Positions 19,209-29,255 of a stretch of DNA of 64,000 bases are shown here, one piece after another. The position numbers were made by a program, and so were the translations under genes. The stretch covers positions 1-64,000 of the forward strand of contig JAJRQF010000035.1 of assembly GCA_024280375.1 (NCBI GenBank), given 5' to 3'. This DNA comes from Alphaproteobacteria bacterium (GTDB lineage Bacteria; Pseudomonadota; Alphaproteobacteria; Rhizobiales; Rhizobiaceae). The notes under the pieces were generated by a model. The model did no database searches and was not told the origin of the DNA. It saw nothing but the letters and a program-made list of their open reading frames with translations. Position 1 is the stretch's first letter. Every line of letters begins with the position of its first letter.

Positions 19209-19553
19209 TCATTCGCTCGCACCGTGTTCAGCAGATTGGGAAACACAATAGATACAACCACGTTTTGATATATCCTCATATGATACAACCAGCCCCAATT
19301 TTATTCTCAAGATGCCGCTAATGGCGCCACGCACTGAATGAGCTTGCCAGCCTGTGGCTTTTTGTAACTCAGCGAGAGTTGCTCCTCTCTGACGTTTAAT
19401 AAGTTTTAACAGGGTTTCAGTTTTGGTGGCTGGTTTGGCCGCTTCAATCTGCTGATAAAGACGCTTCAGCAGCTTAATCCGCTTCCTTGCCAATGCGATA
19501 ATGGGTTGGCGTGGTGATGTAGTGGTTAGTGTAAGTTTTGATTGATCGGACAT
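19209..19553 (-). CDS. DUF3489-family protein
   Basis: The 114-residue protein ends with a winged-helix-like segment ATLAELQKATGWQAHSVRGA followed by SGILRIKLGL and YEDISKRGCIYCV, the DUF3489 signature. In alphaproteobacteria DUF3489 genes typically precede a DUF2924 gene and a large serine recombinase. Here only the recombinase tail remains downstream. The ATG at 19553 has a partial AGG upstream. The gene itself is intact, but its module is broken. Confidence 0.8.
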   Translation of the reverse strand: MSDQSKLTLTTTSPRQPIIALARKRIKLLKRLYQQIEAAKPATKTETLLKLIKRQRGATLAELQKATGWQAHSVRGAISGILRIKLGLVVSYEDISKRGCIYCVSQSAEHGASE

Positions 19554-19896
19554 TCGATGACCTGCATTATTTAGCTGAGGTCATGAACGGTTAAAGCCAT
19601 CCAACATCAATTGCGACCGTTTTTTTAGTGCAGAGTGAATGGTTGGGGGTATTCAGTTGCAGAAAACATCCGCAAATCGAATAGCAATATGCACCAGACA
19701 AATTCAGCCCGACGTAAAAACTTTCTTGCCACAAGAAAGATTCAAAAATTTCGCCACGAAAGTTTAAGAGGGAGCGGTAGGTACAGCAGAGCCAAATGCA
19801 AAAATGCAGTTTTCTAAAATTTAACATCGAAACCAATAGACTATAGTAAGTTTGGGGTAGTTCAATAATTCAAATATCGTTGGATTTTGGTGTATT
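19554..19896. other. Gene-free stretch before the IS630 remnant
   Basis: These 343 AT-rich bases contain only short chance frames. No RNA gene or strong hairpin is seen. Confidence 0.3.
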
Positions 19897-21082
19897 ATAC
19901 CAACGGCAATATTTACTGACCTGCATGAGCCCAATCTCGCATTCCGATTGATTTGATAGTTTCAGGTTGTGCAAAGAGTTTGTTCCAAGCATCGTATCCT
20001 GCATCAATGATAGCGTCATAGTCCTCGAAGTTACGGTTGGAGAGCCAGTTCTGGCGCAGATATTGCCCGATTTTTTCAACTGGGTTGAGTTCTGGTGACC
20101 GCGACGGCAGCAGGATTAAGGTGATGTTTCCTGGAACATTGAGATTACCGGCTGTATGCCAACCACGCCCAATCCATGAGAATAACGGCGTGAGCCTTGC
20201 GCGCAACATGGCGAGCGATCTCGTCGAGATGCATCTGCATTGTCTCGGTGTTGGACCATGGCAACATAAGAGTAGCGCCTATACCATGGGCCGGGCATAT
20301 AGCGCCGAACAGATATGCATTTTTGTATCGCTGGTCAACAGGCATGCGGGGACGAGTACCTTTCTTTGTCCATATGCGTGTTTGTCCGTTCTTCTGGCCC
20401 AGCCGCGCTTCATCCTGCCACCAGATTTCAACTGGAGTATCTTCAGGCAGATCGGCTATGTGTGCTGCAAGCGTTTTGGCGAAGTTTTTTTGAAAGCCTC
20501 GATCACCCGTTCATCTTACTTTGGATGTTGCGGGCGGGTACTCATGCAGGAAAAGCCAAGAACCGCAAGGAGTTCTGTTATCGAGCGCTCGCTGTAGACG
20601 GCACCAAAACATCACCCGCTTCAGATCAACTCGCCGCCAGCGCACAACACCACCCACTACCATCCACTGCGGATCAGGACCGGTTCTCACAATCTCAGAC
20701 AGTTCTTTCATTTGATCATCGTTCAAAAGCCGTGGTCGTCCGGCTCCCGGGCGGTTGGTCAGACCATCCGGCCCTTCTGCATTATCTCAAAACTCTCCTG
20801 AGCACTGCCGAAGGGCTCGCAGGGTCTAACGATCCATCCCCGCCAACTTTGGCGGCATCCAAACGGCTCATGCCGTCATAAACGGCTGCAAGCGCCAATA
20901 AACGGCGCACTTGTCTTGTGTCACTGCTTCGCTGTGAAAACTGGCGAAGCGTGGGGGCATCAAAATCTCTTCGAAGTATAAGTCCTGTTGATGGCATGGC
21001 ATATCTCCTTCGCCAACCATTGAATCGGAACATCAGTGATTTGGGAATCCCAAACGAGTCAGAAAATTATGCTGTTGGTATT
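19897..21082 (-). mobile_element. IS630-family insertion sequence, decayed
   Basis: The ends form an inverted repeat: ATACCAACGGCA from 19897, and AATACCAACAGCA read on the minus strand from 21082. The element length (about 1.19 kb) fits IS630/Tc1-type elements. The transposase inside is frameshifted, so the element is unlikely to move by itself. Confidence 0.75.
19913..20997 (-). pseudogene. IS630-type transposase, multiply frameshifted
   Basis: The start is well placed (GGAGAT before ATG). The N-terminal helix-turn-helix region reads DARQ-like TRQVRRLLALAAVYDGMSRL. Later frames give ATLMLPWSNTETMQMHLDEI and the C-terminal LLPSRSPELNPVEKIGQYLR, with the DDE-domain glutamate in NPVE. These pieces lie in different minus-strand frames, so several indels have broken the gene. 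The remnant sits directly before the CHASE2-cyclase operon's 3' end. Confidence 0.8.
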
Positions 21083-21113
21083 AAACAGGGCAATCAAAAT
21101 CTGAGTATACAGT

Positions 21114-23375
21114 TTATTTGGACGTGGCAGTATAGATCCCAGTCCAGTTTTGACCAGGAGGATTGGCACGAAATTCTGAGATTCGAGATTCGTATAGAAA
21201 CAGATATTCTTCCAAATCGAATTTCATACGCTCCGCCAGTTTGGCGCACAACTCTACAGCCTCATATGCTGATGCCCAATCTTGAGTTCGATAGGAAGCC
21301 AGCATACTACGATTAAGCGCTTTTAAAGCAATAAAATCTTTGTCCATTGCAAGATCTTTGCCGCCCATTAACGCGAAAATTCGTTCTGGTTCCTTCTTTC
21401 CCTTTACTCGAATTAAATCGACTTCCAATGTAGCAACCATCTCTCCCGTATTTGTGGCTGTTACCTCACCAATTATTGTTGGAATACCGTAAGTTTTACT
21501 TTGTCCTTCAAGGCGTGATGCAAGGTTGACCGTATCGCCAAGCGCCGTATAGTCAAACCGCATATCTGTGCCCATATTTCCGACCACACTGGTTCCTGTA
21601 TTAATTCCAATACCGATAGAAAGTTCAATTTGTTCAGTTCCGGTTATTCTGGCGGCCTCTTGTAATTCCTCATTTAATAGCGCCACTTCCTCTATCATCG
21701 CAATTGCAGCCATACAGGCATTTTCCGCATGTTGCTCATCATCCAGCGGTGCATTCCAAAATGCCATAATCGCGTCGCCCATATATTTGTCTATGGTGCC
21801 TTTCCGACCAACAATGGCATTGGAAAGTGGGGTTAAAAGCTTATTGATCAACCGGGTTAATCCCTGCGGGTCATCTTTCATCGATTCTGATATTGCAGTG
21901 AAGCCTCGAACGTCAGTAAAGAGAACAGAGATTGTTCGTGTCTGGCCTCCCAATATCAACTGGCTTGGGTCATGCGCAAGTTGTTCTACCAGTGCTGGGG
22001 CAATGTACTGGCCAAAAGCATTGCGAATAAACCGACCTTCATTTTCGGTAAGAAACAAACGGGCAGCAGAAGCACCCCCAAACACCAGAAAAGAAACGCT
22101 TGCGGGCAGTAACGGACTTAACAACAAACGATATTCACGAAAGGCCATCCAGCAAAACACAAATATTGACATTATAACCAACAGCGAGAGCAATCCGGCA
22201 GACAACGGTCTGAACCATGGAAGTCCGGCTAATATTATCAACGGGAGTATAATCGCTGCAGATAACTCGAGACCGAAGGACCAGTCAGGTCTGCTTAAAT
22301 ACGTACCCGACATAATTTGATCGGTAAGTTCTGCATGTACAACTACTCCAGGCATCACCGCTTGCATTGGCGTTGCAACAATATCGCGTAGACCAATCGC
22401 AGAAGTTCCCACAAATACAATGTGGCCGGCTATTTTTTCAGCTAATCGCTGGTCGGGATTTTCATAGGTAAGTCGGTGAGCAGCAATCGTGGTGAAATTG
22501 CTATTTTTCGTATAGTAGACTCTGGTAAATCCATCCGGTTCTACCGGGATTTTAAAACTACCAACCTTGATAGCCACCATGGCCGGATTGCCGGTATCAA
22601 GTTCACCGCTTGCCCCCGTACTTTTGATCGAGATACTGGGTACACCCTGCGCCACCCGTAAAGCCTCGATTGACAGGGTTGGCAACAATATCTTTCCTGA
22701 ACGGGAGAATAACGGTATTCGTCGTACAAGTCCGTCTGACGCCGGATTGAAGCTGAATACGCCGATCCCTTTTGCTCCTGAATCAAGCATTGGGATATTC
22801 GATATACTACCGGAGTATTGCGGCAGATAAGACACATCAGCTGGCCCGATGAAGTTGAAACTGGACTTTGCATTAGGCGGTATGTTTTTGTTGAAAGGCG
22901 TCATTGCCAAGCCTGTTATTACAGGATGTCGCGCGATGGTTTCGGAAAAAAGTTTGTCAGTATTAAATACTTTGCTTTCGTCCAGTATTTTCAGATCTAC
23001 ACCTTTGCGTAGCAACTGTGGAATTATCCTGTGCGGCGATGTTCGATCGGGTTCGGAAAATACGATATCAAATACAATCGCTGCTGCTCCGAGCTGGCCA
23101 AGATTATCAACGATTTTTGCGATGATTGTTCGCGGCCAAGGCCATTGACCCAAACGTGCCAGCGAGCCTTCGTCAATATCAACAATAGCAATCGGGTTGT
23201 CTGTTGCCGCACGCGGTAATATCCGCTGATAGCTGTCAAATACAAGGTCATTGAAACGATCAATTTGGCTAACGGGCGAAATTGCATAAACAATACACCC
23301 CGCAAGCACGATCAATCCGGATGCCCAAATTGATAAATATTTATGATTGTTGGCGAGCGTAATCAGGCGTTCCAT
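21114..23375 (-). CDS. CHASE2-domain adenylate cyclase
   Basis: The 753-residue inner-membrane protein has an N-terminal membrane helix (about 14-35), a periplasmic CHASE2 sensor (about 38-370, with IVDIDEGSLARLGQWPWPR), three more helices (about 378-450) and a class III cyclase domain (about 480-690). The catalytic set is complete: the metal Asp residues in VLFTDVRGFTAISE and DKYMGDAIMAF, the Lys in TIDKYMGD, the Asp in YTALGDTVN, and the Arg in NLASRLEG, which fits adenylate cyclase. It is the last gene of the operon with the FecR-domain and Slam-like genes, 86 bases after the former. Confidence 0.92.
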   Translation of the reverse strand: MERLITLANNHKYLSIWASGLIVLAGCIVYAISPVSQIDRFNDLVFDSYQRILPRAATDNPIAIVDIDEGSLARLGQWPWPRTIIAKIVDNLGQLGAAAIVFDIVFSEPDRTSPHRIIPQLLRKGVDLKILDESKVFNTDKLFSETIARHPVITGLAMTPFNKNIPPNAKSSFNFIGPADVSYLPQYSGSISNIPMLDSGAKGIGVFSFNPASDGLVRRIPLFSRSGKILLPTLSIEALRVAQGVPSISIKSTGASGELDTGNPAMVAIKVGSFKIPVEPDGFTRVYYTKNSNFTTIAAHRLTYENPDQRLAEKIAGHIVFVGTSAIGLRDIVATPMQAVMPGVVVHAELTDQIMSGTYLSRPDWSFGLELSAAIILPLIILAGLPWFRPLSAGLLSLLVIMSIFVFCWMAFREYRLLLSPLLPASVSFLVFGGASAARLFLTENEGRFIRNAFGQYIAPALVEQLAHDPSQLILGGQTRTISVLFTDVRGFTAISESMKDDPQGLTRLINKLLTPLSNAIVGRKGTIDKYMGDAIMAFWNAPLDDEQHAENACMAAIAMIEEVALLNEELQEAARITGTEQIELSIGIGINTGTSVVGNMGTDMRFDYTALGDTVNLASRLEGQSKTYGIPTIIGEVTATNTGEMVATLEVDLIRVKGKKEPERIFALMGGKDLAMDKDFIALKALNRSMLASYRTQDWASAYEAVELCAKLAERMKFDLEEYLFLYESRISEFRANPPGQNWTGIYTATSK

Positions 23376-23461
23376 AATCCGGATACACTACCCCTCATTG
23401 TCGCAATGAGACAATTTATAATTCCGGATACAAATAAAAATCGTAATAAACCAGAGGTGCA

Positions 23462-26293
23462 CTATTTTTTACCCACAAATGTACCTGCTGCCTTGATTGC
23501 GGTGCCATTTGAAAATTCAAATTGTCCGATGACCCCTTTTGCCTTGACGGAACCATTGTTAACAAATGCACCTGCAGCGGAACCTGTAAGACCTGTACCG
23601 GTTAGTGTGCCATCAAATAGAGATTGGGTGAGTGAACTAGTATCAGTGACAGCGCCGGCAACACTCATGCCGTCAAAATTTGAAATGTTTAAATTACCGG
23701 TGCGGGAACTAAAATTCCAGTTTAGTGCCATGTCGCCCTTGGCAAGATATTGCTGAATATTATTCGTACCGAGATTGCGAGCTACTGTTCCCAATGCGGT
23801 ACCATTATATATTGCAGAGCCGGTCAATGGCATGTCAACCGGACTGGTTATATCGCCGGCTACCCAAGTGCCCAGGTGGACATGTTCGCTTCGATTTCCA
23901 TATGTAGTTGCAGTTGTTCCAGGATCATCAACCCGTACTCTAGTACCCCACCAACCCCAATCAGCAAATGTGCAAGAAGTGCAATGTTGGTATCCCGCGA
24001 TTGGAGCTGCTCTGCCAGAGACTATATATGAACCGGCACTGGTTCCATTAATTTGATTTGCGGTGGTGCCGGTGGCGTAGTTAATTTGCGTATTTGACTT
24101 TGCTCTATTATGAACCCCGCCAAAAGTATTATTATCTACAAATGTATTGCCGCCGCCCACCCCGTTCCATGCACCGAAAGTCAACAGCATACTGACAACA
24201 TCCGGCTCAACATTGGCAACATCGGTAACCAGCCCCTGTGCACCAAAACTATTATTGGTTGCGTTTGTGAACATGATAAAATTGGGAGCACCCAAAACAC
24301 CGCCAACAACAAATGGATTTTTTGCTCGGGGAGTGCCGCCAGTGGGAGCATATGCTTGCTCATTTATACCAACCAAAAAGCCGCTGGCCTGGCGGCTGGC
24401 GCGTGTAAAAGTCGATTGCGGCGTTTCAGCAACCAGCGAAGCCACATGCAGTGTTCCGGAATATCCATCATCTGTAAATCCAGTGAAATTACCGGTATAA
24501 TTGAACAATCCAGGTCCGGCTGCGCCATCAAAATAGGTATCATTTTCAATCAACACCTGCCCAATAACGAAATGTTCTGCATTAGCACCAAATAAATGGG
24601 TACCACCTGCTCCAGGGGTCGTACCTAATCCACCGCGTAAAGCAATCGACGGCGCATTGGCATTAACGCGATAACTTCCTCTTCTTGAAGCCCAAATACG
24701 CTCCGCACCGGAACTATCAGTATAAAATGCATCGGCCAGAACATGAACCGCGCTTTTTTGACTTGCGCCACTGCCATTAATATCGATCCAGGTTGAAAAC
24801 ACTTCGACCTCACCTGAACTCGACTGATTGGGCTCAACCACAAAAAGATTAGTGGAATTAAAGTTGCTTACTGGGCCGTATAGATCGGTAACAAAATAAG
24901 GAACTGGCTGGTTTTGAATTGGATCACGGGTTAATTCATATTGTCGAATATCGGTACCTGTGTCGAAATCAATCAGTTGAGGAACATTGGTCTCAGTACC
25001 ATAAAATACATAAAACGGGTCTGTCGCAACGCCGTTGGTACCCAGCATGTAGGCGACGAAATCATCTCGCCCTGCATAGGCTATACCGGTAAGATTACCC
25101 ACTGGTGACGTGCCATCAGTCACATTAAATGCTGATGTTGTTGTATCGCCGGCGGTTCCGGTAAAATCGGGAAGGTTGATCTCTCCGGCATTTGTTGTTC
25201 CGATTAATCGCCCGTTGACTGACGTGAATCTAATAATGCGGTTTGTTTCCGGTGTTCCCCCCACTAGGCTGCGTGGACCATTATTATTTAGCTGATCGCC
25301 ATTAAAAGAGTGGGTGAACAGAAACGGGTTCATTACGACCCGTGTCAACAGACCAGTTGGAGTAAGGGGAGTCTGAATGACCGTAGCCGGAGTTTCAGTA
25401 GTTGAACTCTCTTCTACCACATCTACCACAATTTCCTGGGTCGCTACTTTAATACCAGCCAAGTCTTCTTCAGCTGTTTCGATAGAGGTCGACAAAATTG
25501 TTGAAGGTCGGGGGGAGGGAGTGGTAACAGAATCAGGCGCGCCTGAATTTACGTCTACCACTTCGCTGTTGCTTACCACGCCGTTTGTTGGTTTAATTTT
25601 TGCACCGCCAGAGGTGCCTCTTCTACCGGCAAGCGCGGATTGAAAAACCCCTGAATCGCCAAGCGTGCGGCGACGAACTTTGGCAACTCCATTAGAGCCA
25701 TTGATATCCATTGTATAACCGGCCCGGTAAATTCTTGCCTTACCACCGTTATTGCCTTCATAATTGACCTCTGTACCAAAAATCATGGAAAACAGCGTTT
25801 TACCGCCATTGCCATTTACCAGTCCGTCAACCATTCCGCCGCGAATTCCGATAGTTCCTGTGGGTGTGTGGATTGTAGCACCACCCTTTGTACGACTGGC
25901 GCGCCCACCAACAAACCGAAAGGCTCCCTTGGTGACTGTTGCCACCAATTTCGCCGTACCGGAATTTGGGTCATAAACAAACTCATCAATAACCAATATG
26001 CTATTGGGGCCTACTGTAAATGTAGTCCCGTCAGCCAACAATACCTGTACCAACCCGGACCCTTTGGTCTCAATCCGTTCGTTAAAAACCAGATTGCTGC
26101 CAAGGGACAATATTCGAGGGGCTTTTCCAGGTGCAGTGCCCTTTGCATCCTGATTAACCGCCGCTGTTACACCGATCCTTGCAGCGGCCAATTCACCCAT
26201 ATTGAATGATAAAGCTAAAATTGCCGTAGCCAATGTTGTAAACAAAGCGGTAGATCTATTTAAGAACGTATATTTGAAATCGCTTCCGGTCAT
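23462..26293 (-). CDS. Exported FecR-domain protein with TbpB-like C-terminal barrel
   Basis: The roughly 943-residue protein begins at ATG 26293, giving a signal peptide that ends near SFNMGELAAA. A longer frame to 26434 overlaps the upstream gene and adds no signal. A FecR-like domain occupies about residues 60-170 (LLADGTTFTVGPNSILVIDE, IHTPTGTIGIRGG). A long repetitive Gly/Asn/Thr-rich middle follows. The last 140 residues read like a TbpB-type lipoprotein barrel: GDMALNWNFSSRTGNL, GSAAGAFVNNGSVKAKGVIG, ending AAGTFVGKK. It starts four bases after the Slam-like gene, so it may be that protein's export cargo. Barrel and cargo assignments are inference. Confidence 0.8.
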   Translation of the reverse strand: MTGSDFKYTFLNRSTALFTTLATAILALSFNMGELAAARIGVTAAVNQDAKGTAPGKAPRILSLGSNLVFNERIETKGSGLVQVLLADGTTFTVGPNSILVIDEFVYDPNSGTAKLVATVTKGAFRFVGGRASRTKGGATIHTPTGTIGIRGGMVDGLVNGNGGKTLFSMIFGTEVNYEGNNGGKARIYRAGYTMDINGSNGVAKVRRRTLGDSGVFQSALAGRRGTSGGAKIKPTNGVVSNSEVVDVNSGAPDSVTTPSPRPSTILSTSIETAEEDLAGIKVATQEIVVDVVEESSTTETPATVIQTPLTPTGLLTRVVMNPFLFTHSFNGDQLNNNGPRSLVGGTPETNRIIRFTSVNGRLIGTTNAGEINLPDFTGTAGDTTTSAFNVTDGTSPVGNLTGIAYAGRDDFVAYMLGTNGVATDPFYVFYGTETNVPQLIDFDTGTDIRQYELTRDPIQNQPVPYFVTDLYGPVSNFNSTNLFVVEPNQSSSGEVEVFSTWIDINGSGASQKSAVHVLADAFYTDSSGAERIWASRRGSYRVNANAPSIALRGGLGTTPGAGGTHLFGANAEHFVIGQVLIENDTYFDGAAGPGLFNYTGNFTGFTDDGYSGTLHVASLVAETPQSTFTRASRQASGFLVGINEQAYAPTGGTPRAKNPFVVGGVLGAPNFIMFTNATNNSFGAQGLVTDVANVEPDVVSMLLTFGAWNGVGGGNTFVDNNTFGGVHNRAKSNTQINYATGTTANQINGTSAGSYIVSGRAAPIAGYQHCTSCTFADWGWWGTRVRVDDPGTTATTYGNRSEHVHLGTWVAGDITSPVDMPLTGSAIYNGTALGTVARNLGTNNIQQYLAKGDMALNWNFSSRTGNLNISNFDGMSVAGAVTDTSSLTQSLFDGTLTGTGLTGSAAGAFVNNGSVKAKGVIGQFEFSNGTAIKAAGTFVGKK

Positions 26294-26297
26294 AGTT

Positions 26298-27686
26298 TTA
26301 CCAATTTTTTGAGATGCTGAAAGATGCTGTGAAATTATTGTGCTCGCGAATATCGTAGTTGGAATTAACCATTCTGTATTCAGTGTCCAACAATGCGGCC
26401 CATCCTTCCTTGATTGGAATTGTAAGTCCTGCACTTACATAGGCCTCACGATCGCGCTGCTTTCGAGCAGCATTGATTGTAACATCAGGGTTGTCATAGT
26501 TGCGAATAGCGCCGCCGATAGATAGCCTACCTATCCAGTCCGGTTGATCCTCACCCAACGGCGATTGAAATGAAAAACCAGGCCCAACATTAAACGTAAC
26601 CTCAGTGTAACTCAGATGTCCTGCATCCGCCCATGTACGCTGCACCTGACCAGTAGCTTGAACTGTCAGTTTTGGGCTGATTATATGGCGATAAAAAGCC
26701 TGAGCCCGTGCCTCATGACCATCTCGATTGGTCGCATTCGGTGCGCTTGTGCTGTTATAATACAACCGCCTGCGATATTCGGTTTTAAATGAAAACAGAT
26801 CGGCGGCATTGGGTCGAATGACCAGTCTTTTACCAATTCCAAATCCAGAGGAATAATAAGCATCACCAAGAAAAACGCCCGAAACAATACCGTAGACTCC
26901 AAGAGCAGCATTATCAATTTCAAAGCGACCAAGATCAAAAGATGGTCCAATGGTCAGTTCAGCTTGCAACAGGTCAATTTCGTTTCGCTTAAACTGTTTT
27001 GAACCATATACCAATAAATCTGCTTCAATAGCATCTCCCTGCGATTCAAGGTCATAACGCCAATGGAATATTCCCGCCGCGTAGGCGTTGAAGTCTGCTT
27101 CGCCGGTCGAACCCGGATTGAGAGTAAACACATTGCCGTTGAGAGTAATATTTGAGTTTGTGGTGACGCGATTGGCATTGGTTTGATAACGCAATCCGGC
27201 GCGAATTTGACCACTGAAAGTACTTGGTGTATCTGCTGAAGCGATGCCGGCTAAATATTGTTCGACCTTTTTGCGTACTTCTTCCGGCACATCGGGAGAA
27301 GAGATGGCAGCCTCAAAATAACTGCGAGCTGTCTGAAATGCTGAAACCCGGTAGTATAAGAGCCCAAGCTCCAATTGCAGGCGAGGCAATCCTGGAGCAA
27401 AAATCAACATTCTTTCAAGTGTCGATATGGCCGCTTCCACGTCGCCAACCTGAATTGACAAAGCTGCATATTTAAACGCCACATCCAGGTCGGAAGGACT
27501 TGAAAACATTATTTCAAACAACGCTTTACGTCGCGCTTCGATCGCATCAAGGCTTTGAGTGCCGATATTGGGTGATATGATTTGTTTCGGCGGAACCTTT
27601 GTCGCTGCAAAGCTCGTAGAAAAGAATACAGTTATACTCAAAAACAAACTGAACACCGACAAGACAAATTTTGTATATGTCTTCAT
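26298..27686 (-). CDS. TPR plus outer-membrane beta-barrel protein, Slam (type XI secretion)-like
   Basis: The 462-residue protein has a signal peptide (about 1-28). Tetratricopeptide repeats span about 60-150 (FKYAALSIQVGDVEAAISTL, LELGLLYYRVSAFQTARSYF). The C-terminal 290 residues are rich in alternating aromatic strands and start GLRYQTNANRV. The protein ends SFSISKNW with an aromatic terminal residue, as in outer-membrane barrels. TPR followed by a DUF560-type barrel is the architecture of Slam proteins, which move TbpB-like cargo across the outer membrane. It is first in an operon with the FecR/TbpB-like protein and the CHASE2 cyclase. Confidence 0.75.
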   Translation of the reverse strand: MKTYTKFVLSVFSLFLSITVFFSTSFAATKVPPKQIISPNIGTQSLDAIEARRKALFEIMFSSPSDLDVAFKYAALSIQVGDVEAAISTLERMLIFAPGLPRLQLELGLLYYRVSAFQTARSYFEAAISSPDVPEEVRKKVEQYLAGIASADTPSTFSGQIRAGLRYQTNANRVTTNSNITLNGNVFTLNPGSTGEADFNAYAAGIFHWRYDLESQGDAIEADLLVYGSKQFKRNEIDLLQAELTIGPSFDLGRFEIDNAALGVYGIVSGVFLGDAYYSSGFGIGKRLVIRPNAADLFSFKTEYRRRLYYNSTSAPNATNRDGHEARAQAFYRHIISPKLTVQATGQVQRTWADAGHLSYTEVTFNVGPGFSFQSPLGEDQPDWIGRLSIGGAIRNYDNPDVTINAARKQRDREAYVSAGLTIPIKEGWAALLDTEYRMVNSNYDIREHNNFTASFSISKNW

Positions 27687-27970
27687 GAAACCACCCCATT
27701 TAAACTTAAAATATGCGTACTCTAATAATACCTAAAAATATCTCATTGAATTTGCTACTGTTTTCAAATTTAACTATATATTATCTATTTGGTCAAATCA
27801 CTTTTAGATGTTATTTAAAACAATAGTGTTCGTAGTCAGGGTATTTGAGACTAGCGGTCGTTTAATTTAAGAGAGACTTTGGCTCATCTGTTGTTGTTAT
27901 TATGCGGCAGTTTTGCGATATTGCAAGCGCCGTAGATCGACTGTCTTTCGTTTGATCCTTTCTCTTTGAT

Positions 27971-28793
27971 TTAGAATGGCTTGCCCCGTCCGAAGTAGAC
28001 GTCTGCAGGCGTTAGATTTTTCAAGCTCTCGTGATATCTGCTGTGATTGTAATGTTCGATGAAGTCTTCAATTTGCTGAGATAAATCGCCTAGCAGAAAG
28101 TAATTCTCCAGCAGGATGCGGTTTTTCAGGGTTTGATGCCAGCGTTCAATCTTGCCTTGAGTTTGCGGATGATATGGAGCGCCGCGAACATGGCTCATAC
28201 CTTTCCAATCTAGCCACTCGGCCAAGTCACTGGATATATAACAAGGGCCATTATCTGACAACAATCGAGGTTTGTGTGCAACTTTGATTTTATCACAACC
28301 AGAAGCCTGAAGCGCCATTTCCAATGTATCGGTCACATCTCAAGTTTTCCGGCGACGTACTCATGGTAGTGCACAGTTTCCACGAGATAGTGTAGCGCGA
28401 ATAACCATCCAGAATTGTTGATAGATAAAACCAGCCCCAGCCGATGACCTTCAGATAAGTGAAGTCTGTTTGCCATAGCTGATTGATGACGGTTATTTTA
28501 TCTCTGAACTTACTGGAGGCCTTCATGGCAATGAACGCTGGGCTGATGATCAGATCAAGGGCCAAATCAATAATCTGAGCACGCACTTCATTCGGCACAC
28601 GGTTCCAGGCCCTGTTGGCGCCGGAACGTATATCTTCCAATCCTTGTTCCCCAAACCGCTGATACAAAAATCATATCAGCGACAAAAAGGTCGGTCGTGA
28701 GACACCCAGCTTTTCAAGCGTCACCTTTGTTGGCAGGTGCGATCGCTCAACAATACGGATGATTTCTAACTTCTCTGGTGCTGGGTACCTCAT
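27971..28793 (-). pseudogene. IS3-family transposase OrfB, broken
   Basis: The frame starts at ATG 28793, overlapping the OrfA stop (ATGA), and reads MRYPAPEKLEIIRIVERSHL. It then meets an in-frame TGA near 28675, where relatives continue into YQRFGEQGLEDI. A frameshift near 28337 separates YTISWKLCTTM from DTLEMALQASGCDKI. All three catalytic residues survive in the pieces (WQTDFTYLK, LLSDNGPCY, GKIERWHQT). The gene should give no full transposase. Confidence 0.85.
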
Positions 28794-29164
28794 TCTTCGT
28801 CGACCCCATCCTCGATCATGCTTTTTTTGAGCAGACGGTTTTCCAAGGTGAGATCAGCCACACATTCTTTCAGATCACGTGCTTCGCGGCGCAGGCCTTT
28901 AACCTCGTCAGTGGACGCCTCACGCACTATATCAACAGACAGACGCTTTTTACCCGCCTCCAGAAACTCTTTCGACCATTTGTAATACATGCTTTTGGAA
29001 AGGCCCTCACGGCGGCAGAGCTCAGCATTGCTGTCTTCGCCGCGCAGACCATCAAGCACAATGCGTATCTTTTCCTCAGCTGAATATTGGCGTCGGGTCT
29101 TCCGTTTGATTGTCCAGATCAATTTCTCTGAGCCGGATCCACGGGTTCCTGATTTATGTCTCAT
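28790..29164 (-). CDS. IS3-family transposase OrfA (helix-turn-helix)
   Basis: The 124-residue protein contains the OrfA helix-turn-helix SNAELCRREGLSKSMYYKWS, followed by a leucine-zipper-like EARDLKECVADLTLENRLLK. It would bind the IS ends together with OrfB, but its OrfB is inactivated. Its stop overlaps the OrfB start in an ATGA. Confidence 0.85.
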   Translation of the reverse strand: MRHKSGTRGSGSEKLIWTIKRKTRRQYSAEEKIRIVLDGLRGEDSNAELCRREGLSKSMYYKWSKEFLEAGKKRLSVDIVREASTDEVKGLRREARDLKECVADLTLENRLLKKSMIEDGVDEE

Positions 29165-29255
29165 CTTCGCTCCTTAGGAGCTTTGATGAACTAAAAATCA
29201 TCTCTTAGGTAAACTTACATGGACTTGCCTTGATAAAGTGGACAGCACCTATCTC

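Larger units (their letters stand above)
27864..29213 (-). mobile_element. IS3-family insertion sequence A
   Basis: The element spans about 1.35 kb. The ends share an imperfect inverted repeat: TTTAATTTAAGAGAGACTTT from about 27869, and on the other strand TTTACCTAAGAGATGATTTT from about 29212. It carries an OrfA gene and a broken OrfB. It lies seven bases from the second IS3-family element. The 177 bases between it and the Slam-like gene hold no gene. Confidence 0.65.

Noticed and set aside
21568-22320. 250-residue plus-strand open frame
   Set aside because: It lies wholly antisense to the CHASE2 cyclase, has a Ser/Ile/Asn-biased composition and shows no domain.
26294-26434. Longer N-terminus of the FecR-domain protein
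   Set aside because: It overlaps the Slam-like gene and would place the signal peptide in the interior. ATG 26293 gives a proper N-terminal signal.
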